Assembly (NCBI GenBank): GCA_017311315.1
Contig: CM029627.1
Location: forward strand, 1,332,447-1,396,446
Direction of reading: 5' to 3'
Length of the DNA stretch: 64,000 nucleotides
DNA from: Dendrocalamus latiflorus
Lineage: Eukaryota; Streptophyta; Magnoliopsida; Poales; Poaceae
Under the pieces are notes generated by a model that was not told where the DNA came from, searched no databases, and saw only the letters and a list, made by a program, of their open reading frames with translations. Positions 57,221 to 64,000 of the stretch are shown here, one piece after another (positions within the stretch are counted from its first letter, which is position 1; the number at the start of each line of letters is the position of its first letter). The translations under genes were made by a program, and so were the position numbers.

Positions 57221-57553
57221 GTATGTGTTTGGTTCATGGGACCATGGGGGATGGGATAGGGCGGTCCTCATTCCAGAGCTGTTTGGTTCAGAGTCAGGTG
57301 GGATAGGGGATATCCCTTTAGGGAATATTCTGTGGATATGCTCTCAAATTGGGGATGCTCCTATCCCCCAAAAATGAGGGGATGGTGAGGGATGAAGTGG
57401 GACGAGTGGCTGACAGGTAGACCCCGCATGTCAGATTGTCATCCTAAACCTTTTGTCCCTAAACCAAACAGAAAACAGGGACCGTCCCGTCCCGTCCCTA
57501 AAAAATGGGTTGGATCCATCCCGTCCCACCATGACTCTGAACCAAACACACCC
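57221..57553. mobile_element. Tourist-like MITE (PIF/Harbinger)
   Basis: 333 bp with terminal inverted repeats GTATGTGTTTGGTTC and GAACCAAACACACCC, flanked by TTA target-site duplications (57218-57220, 57554-57556), the Tourist signature. The interior has GGGATAGGG and CCGTCCCGTCCC runs. Non-coding. Confidence 0.92.
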
Positions 57554-57556
57554 TTA

Positions 57557-58268
57557 GTGATTGTAGAGAAGAAATTTGGTGGAGACTTGAGAGTTATGAA
57601 AGGTTTCTGATGGGCACATCACTTCTATTTATATAATTAATAGATCTATATCTATGTACATAAAAGTTCACATACATCAATTGAACTATTAGGGAACTTC
57701 ATAGGAGCTGATTATGAAGGAAAATATGTGCAATTCAATTCGGCCTCTAGAGACAATATCAATTTCAAATTAGCATAACTTTCACATATAGACCTTGTTT
57801 GAGCTCCATGAGTATAATTGGAAGCTTATCTCGTCCTCTTTCAAACATATCTAGCCCTAGCTCCAAATTCCTTCTAAGCACATCGCAATTGCCAAAAGAG
57901 TTAGACGCTATTGATGAGTCCACTTGGGCTCATGGGCCGTAACCCTAAGCAGCCCATACTGTTCACGTGGTTATTATTCATGTGTGAACAGTACCGTCGC
58001 CCATCCCTTCTCCTCTTTCTCCTATATATAGTGGCTGCCACCCTTAGAGTTCGGTGAATTTCGTTTGCTTAGTTTCTATATTATGAAAACTCTTGTTTTT
58101 CGCTTATATCGACTAGACCAATTATAAAGAACCATCCCTTGGCTTCGAGGCTCCAGCCTCCAGGAAACACCTTGGAGCGGCAGAACTGCATGGTTTGTCA
58201 AATCAAAAGGTCAGTCCGCCCGCCTGCGCCGCCGCTCCTCGACGGAGCTCCACCCACCCATGACTACC
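57557..58268. mobile_element. LTR-like remnant
   Basis: Reads like a plant LTR: ATAACTTTCACATATAGACC, GAAGCTTATCTCGTCCTC, then a CTATATATAGTGG promoter-like site near 58021 and a polyadenylation-type leader. No matching partner LTR or borders found. Confidence 0.35.
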
Positions 58269-58334
58269 TGCATCCCTAGGGGCGGACCCACAGGGTATGT
58301 CGGGTGGGCCACGGCATACCCTGGGGCCCAGCGC

Positions 58335-58570
58335 GCGCTCGACCTCTTCAACGCCGCCTCCGCCCAGCGCGGGTTCCCCCCACACGCGCTCCTCATCCGA
58401 CTGCTTCTGGGCGGCCTTACAGCTGTCTTGAACGCGAGGCGGATGAGGCGACCTCTTCAACGCCGCCGTCACCTTCTCCGCGCTCCTCATCCGCCTCGCG
58501 CACGCCCGCCTCCCCTCCGCCGCCGCCGTCCTCGGCCGCGCCGCCTCCGCGCCCTGCCGATTCCTGGACT
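58335..58570 (+). pseudogene. Captured N-terminal fragment of a PPR gene
   Basis: RALDLFNAASAQRGFPPHAL, then, after a 102-bp rearranged repeat of the GACCTCTTCAACGCCGCC phrase and a frame change, TFSALLIRLAHARLPSAAAV and RAASAPCRFLD. This matches the start of grass PPR proteins. It lacks a start codon in frame and is cut off after the N-terminal part. Confidence 0.6.
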
Positions 58571-59145
58571 AACTAATCCGATTCCGGCTGCCTGGATAGA
58601 TTTGGTTTGGAAATTGACAGTGCTTGATCTCTCCGTTTCGCAATATCTGTCGGTATTATCAGGAATTGTGCAATGGCTATCCATTGATTAAATTGAGATT
58701 TGTTGCATTTTCCGACTCCTACCATGCTTCTAAAGTTGGGAGTTGTGAGAGAATGTTGGGTACCAAATTGTTGGATTATAAAATTTGATGATAGTAAATT
58801 CTGCCATATAACATTTAGTCCACAAACAGGTAAGCTTTCGGGGAAAGGAATAAATTCCAGTAATTATACTTTGAATCTACAAGATAAATGGTTTGTATTT
58901 ATTTTCTCCCTTTTTTTCTCCTGTTCAGTTCAGGAACCTGAATAATGTCTTGCATTTTCATGTCCTCTTTGGCATGTAACATAGTCATTAATGGGCAGCC
59001 ATTTTCTTCTTTCCTATGTGCCTGTGCACACATGCCAGTGCATGTTTGGCTTATTGTTATTGGTATGGTATTAGCGTCAATTTATTACCATATGCGTGTA
59101 TGTGGATTGTGTGATCTTTGAAACTAATAAAATTCTTCTCTACAG

Positions 59146-60265
59146 CAAAGAATCTTGCTTTGGCGGGTGTTAAGTCTGTCACCCTACATGATGCAGAAAA
59201 TGTGGGACCTATCAAGCAATTTCTTTCTATCTGAGGATGATATTGGGAAGAACAGGGCTGTTGCCTGCGTTGCAAAGCTGCAAGAACTTAACAACGTTGT
59301 TCTTATATCTGCTCTAACGGAAGAACTGACCAATGAACACCTTTCAAAGTTCCAGGTCTGTTAATTGTTCACTATGTTATAATTTGTCACTTCCCATTAT
59401 GTTACTTCCATTCTTCTCCATGGATAGTCGATAGTCAAGGTTGAGAAAATAACTTTTTATTTGTGAACCCTGCCTGAAGTGATGTGTAATGATATTATAT
59501 GTTTTTATATGGCCAAGTTAATTTCTGGTTTGGATGGTAATAGGTAAATTCACGCCAGCCTTTGGCATGGTCTTTTACTTTTTTGCCGCCTGGTCTGCAT
59601 TTGATGTCAGTGCTCAGTACCTGATCCTATGCTGATGAGTAATTGCTCTTCCTTATCTGAATGTGCCGGTGCCTATAGTGCCAAATGTAATTCTTTTGTA
59701 GGGCCTACTAGAATACTTTCGTTTCATTATATGTGGCATGACTGATATATGAATAATCTCTAACTATAGTTGACCTACTTGAACTCTTCAAGTGACCTGA
59801 ATGTGAGCTATTTAGTTAGTAACCTTGTATGATTGAAGCCAATGTGTATAGCCAAATCTACATAGTTGGCCACAATTACGGAAGATAATAGTGCTGAATG
59901 TTTTTTTTGTAGTGTGCATGTGTTTTATGATAAAACATCAACATAACTCCCTGTGCTTACCAGCTATTATACCATATATAATGACCATACGCGTACTTAT
60001 CTGATTTGCAGGCTGTTGTTTTCACCTACATAAGTCTAGACAAGGCATTTGAATTTAACGATTATTGTCGTAGTCACTAGCCTCCAATTTCTTTTATCAA
60101 AGCAGAAGTCTGTGGTCTTTTTGGTAGTGTATTTTGTGACTTTGGGCCTGAGTTCACTGTTTTTGATGTTGATGGTGAAGATCCACATACTGGTATAATT
60201 GCATCCATAAGCAATGACAATGTTGCAATTGTATCCTGTGTTGATTATGAGCACTTTGAATTTTA
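59146..60265 (+). pseudogene. Captured ubiquitin-activating enzyme E1 fragment
   Basis: Two exons with their intron. Exon a (59146-59355): AKNLALAGVKSVTLHDAENV, then a deletion/frameshift near 59200, then DLSSNFFLSEDDIGKNRAVA and LQELNNVVLISALTEELTNE. Exon b (60012-60265): AVVFTYISLDKAFEFNDYCR, a stop where E1 has glutamine, then EVCGLFGSVFCDFGPEFTVF and DGEDPHTGIIASISNDNVAI, ending at a stop. The splice junctions (CAG|GTCTGT and TTGCAG|GCT) are intact. This is the N-terminal adenylation half-domain region of plant UBA1/UBA2, far from the catalytic cysteine, so no E1 activity is possible. The high identity implied by long unbroken runs suggests relatively recent capture. Confidence 0.93.
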
Positions 60266-60512
60266 AGTCTCTTTTATGTATATTTGATACTATTAGTATG
60301 ATGTTTGAACATTTATATTGTAATTTGTGCAAGTTTTCAACTTAATCCTTGAATTTAAGACTCCTCATATTATTTAGTGCCTGTATACCGAATTACGGTG
60401 CAAATTTTACAATTATTTACCGAATTGGCAAATGGTTTTACCGAATTGTATATGAAAATTTTGGTCTGGCATGCCCTTTGGTAAAATCTTAGGTCCGTCA
60501 CTGTGCATCCCT

Positions 60513-62840
60513 CTTCCCTCCCCACTCCACCTCCCCGACGGGAGCAGCAGAAAACAAGTGTAATGTAAGTTCGATTCATACAAGGGTCCTTTCTGTAAAA
60601 GTACTGATATACGTATACGTAGACGTCGTAGAATTGGGCTCCCGTTGCCCATTTGTTTCGAGTTTCGACCACCATCTGTACCGTTTGCGTTGGATCTAAG
60701 CGAAGGTTACACAAACTTGGGTGTGCCCTGCCGACTTCGGTTGGGTGGCAGCTCTTCTATCCGAGATCGAAATTTATATGGGCCCAATTTGGATCGCAGA
60801 TTTTATCCGCGATCCAAATTTGGACGGGCCGATTTGGTCCTGGCGTTTGTCCGAGAAACTAACTTATCAGGCCAGCATGAGTAGGCCCACGAAGCTGTAT
60901 CTAACATTCTAACGGCTCTCTTCGTCTATCTGGACCCCCGAACAGTAATCGAACGGCGCAAGGGAACCCAACGGGACTGTTCGCTGCGGACTCCCGCAAG
61001 GCAGGCCGCAACTTGGCAAGACTGTCTGGCTCCTTCCGCTCACCCCACCGCGGCCGGTCGCCGGAGCTCCGCCGCCTTCCGGCCATCGGCGTCGTTGCAT
61101 TGACGCTTTCGGCCCCCTAGACGCGTCTGCATGTGCCTAGTACTTTACGGAGAACGGTGCCTGTGATTTATTGATTATACAGTAGTTAAACATCACCGAC
61201 TTGCCAATCTTAATTAACCACGGCCAGGCCAGCTGTAGGTTAATGTAAGTTAATTGATCGAATTCTGTACTCTGGGTCAGCTTCAGTGTGATCACAGGGA
61301 AGTAAAGCAGCAAATCAAACAACGTATGCAGACAGACAAGCAACCGGAGAACATGCAATATGCTCAACTTGGACTTCTTCGGTTGCAACAAGCCAGCACT
61401 GCTGTTTTATATGTCTTTGTGCCATCGGAGCACGCCGAAATTTTGCTCTCTCACCAACCGAGGCGCAACGCAAGAGAGCCGCCTCCCTCCACCGGTTCGC
61501 ATGAACATACTTGACTGGAACATCAAATATCAATTCCCTGCATGTACTTTGGAACATCTAAGGCTGCAAGGCAGGTGTCCAAAAGCCAGAGATGCATGCA
61601 TCGGAGCAGACTGCAGAGATGGCCAAAATGGAGCGAACCCGTGAGTGGAGAATACCGGATGGTTCGATTCACAGTCAGAAAAACTTGGTCCTACATTGCC
61701 AACTTGTTCTTTTTAGCTGCGACTTATGATTTTTAGCTGAATTTTTTGAATTTTGGTTGTTTACGTTACAGATTACGGAGAGACAGATACTCACTTGCGA
61801 TTTTGGCTGGTACAGATGTTGGGCTTTTAACGTATAGATCGTTTAACTTGTACACCCGTTTTGAGAAAATACTCCGTTTAAAAGTTAGGTACTATAGTAA
61901 AAACAAAAAACTGTCAGTTTTTGACTTAAAGAATATGCCCTATAATAGCAGCATATACGAAATTAGGACGATTCATGCATACAATACGGTTATGAATATT
62001 ACTTCTGTGTCTTGCGGTGTAAATTTTTCGGCATTAAATGTTCAGATTTACGCACCGACAGCATGGGGCTGGATTATCTCGGCACGTTGACGTGATCCAG
62101 ACTAGCTAGACACCGCAAGAAAAGGGGATCAAGCGTAGAACAGAGTAACCAGCCTGGACTCTGCAGCACGGGCTGTTAACTGCAACTGCCCCTCGTTTGG
62201 CTCCAAACGGCGTTCTCTATAAAAGATTTAGAACCAGGCAAACAGCATGTAAATGCATGCTGCCAAACTCCGTGGTTGGCATTGCTAACTACTACACTAC
62301 GCGTACAAATGACATGTGAGACCCCCAACCCAACCATTAAAGTTTTATACACTGATGGGTCTGAACGTGCTGCACGATCTTCTTTCGCGTGCCACTCTTT
62401 CCTTGGGCAAGTACAATAGGGAGAAGAAGCCATGGTAGTAGGGTAGGTGGATCAGGTCGATTGGGGAGGGCGCACCGCAAAGTTCGCCGTCTCGCGCCCG
62501 TGATTGAACGACGACGCTGTGCCGTGCTGTGCATGCGAGAGCGAGATCCACGTGCTCACGGCGCTGTCTCGCCACCTTTTATCGTGTCCTCGCTCCGAAC
62601 ACCATGTGACCGGAACTACGGCTGCTTTTGTCCGTGGGACGTGGCTCCCCAAGGGCAGCGTCACTGGCCAGTGTGCCTTGTACCGTATGCCCGGTCTGGA
62701 CGTGCAGTTCCTTCCGATCGGACGGACGAACAGCCGGCAACAACCCGAGTACAAAGATGATCCGAACTTGCGAGCCCATCCCAAATCACGTCGAAACGAA
62801 CAAACTTTTCATCCAAAGCGGTAGTCCAGGCTCTCAACTG
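60513..62840. other. Intergenic stretch
   Basis: No supported gene. GC-rich patch at 60900-61110 with short ORFs on the minus strand, AT-rich MITE-like sequence at about 61700-62090, GC-rich patch from 62400. No terminal repeats defined. Confidence 0.4.
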
Positions 62841-62849
62841 CTCCAAGCA

Positions 62850-63060
62850 GCTCTTCTAGCTGTGATTTTTAACTGTAGAATCAATTAGTTTCTTTAAGTT
62901 ATTTAATTAAAAAATCGTTATATCTTTATAAACAATAGAAAGAAAAAGGAAAAAAACAAATGAAAAATAAAATAAAAAAAGATAAAATTAAAAATCAATA
63001 CGTTTTAAATGTACTCTAGCTTAAAAAAATTGAAAGCCGGAAGAACGAGAAACCAAAAGC
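62850..63060. mobile_element. A-rich MITE-like block
   Basis: Consists of AAAAAGGAAAAAAAC- and AAAATTAAAAATCAATACG-type sequence resembling the blocks at 10860-11030 and 13130-13330. Borders not defined. Confidence 0.3.
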
Positions 63061-63739
63061 CGTGGGAGGGTGTAGAACGAGCCCATCCACCCCTACGCAA
63101 CGCAACACCACCATTTCTCGCTAAAAGGTAAAAAAAAACCACGCACGGGCACGGCCGACGCAAAACGGATTAACGGAGCGTCCCGCGCGGAACGGATGGG
63201 GCAAGCGAGAGCGGTCACGTTTGCTAGCCGCGGCGGTGAGGCGCGTGGAGATGCCGCCCGCGCCGACGCGACGTCTGCGAGCGGCGGTGCCATTCCCCGT
63301 GACGACGAGACCGCCGGCCCCACGAAAATTTCTCCATCTTGTCCTGCTGTCCCCCGGGCACTGACGCGCTCTCGTCTCTTCTCGCGCGTGTGACCGGCAG
63401 TGTGGCTGTGCGCGTCTGGGCGTTTCGCTCTAGGCCGTGGCGAGGCAGCGGCAACAACGTCTAGCCGTCCGGTAGCGAGCAGGTGGACGCAGGCAGGAGG
63501 TGGGGTCCGGGAGTCTCCTGTTGCAGGACACGCACGCAGCGAAAGCGCCACCGCCACGCTCCTCCTCATACACTGACCGTCACAGCCTCGGCTGCCGCGC
63601 CCCTGTTGGCCCCACCTGCAGGTGCCCCATTCCCATGGGCCCTCTGCTTTCGTACTGTGCGAACAACAGGGAGAGTGGTCTATGGACCGGGTCTACATCG
63701 CTGCTGCCATCGCGTGGGCCCGGAGCCAAAGCCCAACGC

Positions 63740-64000
63740 CTCGTGAACGTTTAGAACCGCTTCCCCCTCATTTCTCCCCCTTCGCCTTCGCCTAGCATTT
63801 CCAGTTTCCCAACGCCTCTCGCTCACTCCTGCTTCCTTCGAAACTGCGTCATTCGATCGGAAGGAGACAGAAGAGGCACCCAGGAACTCGCGAGCTAATA
63901 ACCAAGTAGGCGCTCTCTTCTTTGCTGCAATCTTGCTTTCTTATCGTTTTCTTGCACTTTCTTGGTTGCGTTTTCTTTCGTTATAAACTGGGCAGTAGGA
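63740..64000 (+). promoter_or_regulatory. Probable 5' leader of a plus-strand gene continuing beyond the window
   Basis: C/T-rich leader-like sequence (CTCGCTCACTCCTGCTTCC) passes into purine-rich GGAAGGAGACAGAAGAGG, then a possible splice donor AACCAAG|TAGGCG-like boundary and T-rich intron-like sequence to the window end. No coding start is reached, so product unknown. Confidence 0.3.

Larger units (their letters stand above)
58278..60503. mobile_element. Pack-type TIR element with two captured gene fragments
   Basis: A 2226-bp element is bounded by AGGGGCGGACC at the left and GGTCCGTCACTG at the right (terminal inverted repeats about 11-13 bp, imperfect). A perfect 9-bp duplication TGCATCCCT flanks it (58269-58277, 60504-60512). 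The 9-bp TSD fits a Mutator-like element; the CAG-GCGGA-type end is also seen in hAT elements with 8-bp TSDs. It encodes no transposase but contains a fragment of a PPR gene (58335-58570) and one of ubiquitin-activating enzyme E1 (59146-60265), the latter with an intron, so capture was at DNA level. Confidence 0.75.

Noticed and set aside
1..64000. tRNA, rRNA, miRNA hairpin, CRISPR or bacterial-type defence loci
   Set aside because: No tRNA arm consensus, rRNA sequence, spaced direct-repeat array or operon structure was seen by eye; a covariance-model scan would be decisive.

Overview
The window is nuclear DNA of a grass (Poaceae), inferred from GC-rich first exons with long AT-rich introns, protein families that read like grass homologues, and a dense mix of grass-type transposons (CACTA, hAT, Mutator-like, Tourist MITE, long gypsy LTRs, LINEs, copia). 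Species cannot be fixed from the sequence; rice-relative or panicoid grasses are all possible. There are no bacterial-style operons, CRISPR arrays or RNA genes that I can support.

Layout. 1-16.3 kb is gene-poor: a 15-bp minisatellite, LTR-like sequence, two related retroposed elements with 15-16 bp target-site duplications (one carrying a ribosomal protein S7 gene fragment), MITEs and a 1.35-kb non-autonomous CACTA element. 16.3-25.7 kb holds two convergent intact genes: a DUF3755 family gene (+, 7 coding exons, 292 aa) and a Lunapark ER-junction protein (-, 5 exons, 454 aa) whose tail contains an in-frame minisatellite. 26.2-31.7 kb is a long gypsy-type LTR (-) with a 516-bp hAT element nested in it. 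32.5-35.2 kb is PEX22 (-, 8 exons, 253 aa, every intron phase 0). 36.4-38.2 kb is a probable TIR element, followed by a frameshifted F-box/DUF295 pseudogene (-), a palindromic Mutator-like MITE, and an intronless PPR gene of the PLS-E type (+, 736 aa).

42.5-52.4 kb is nested transposon debris: LINE reverse-transcriptase remnants split by a 3.1-kb solo LTR with a perfect 5-bp TSD, an inverted MITE pair flanking a truncated copy of the 5' end of the next gene, and a decayed copia integrase. 53.0-55.3 kb is an LRR receptor-like protein that looks like a phytosulfokine-receptor ectodomain on an RLP-type membrane tail without kinase. 55.3-64 kb has possible minus-strand exons, a Tourist MITE, and a 2.2-kb TIR element with 9-bp TSDs that carries fragments of two genes (a PPR gene and ubiquitin-activating enzyme E1, the latter with its intron). 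The last 250 bp look like the 5' end of another plus-strand gene.

The intact genes are independent housekeeping or receptor genes, not a pathway. I found no convincing new multi-gene system. The most interesting signals are gene-fragment capture by two different transposon classes and the chimeric receptor.
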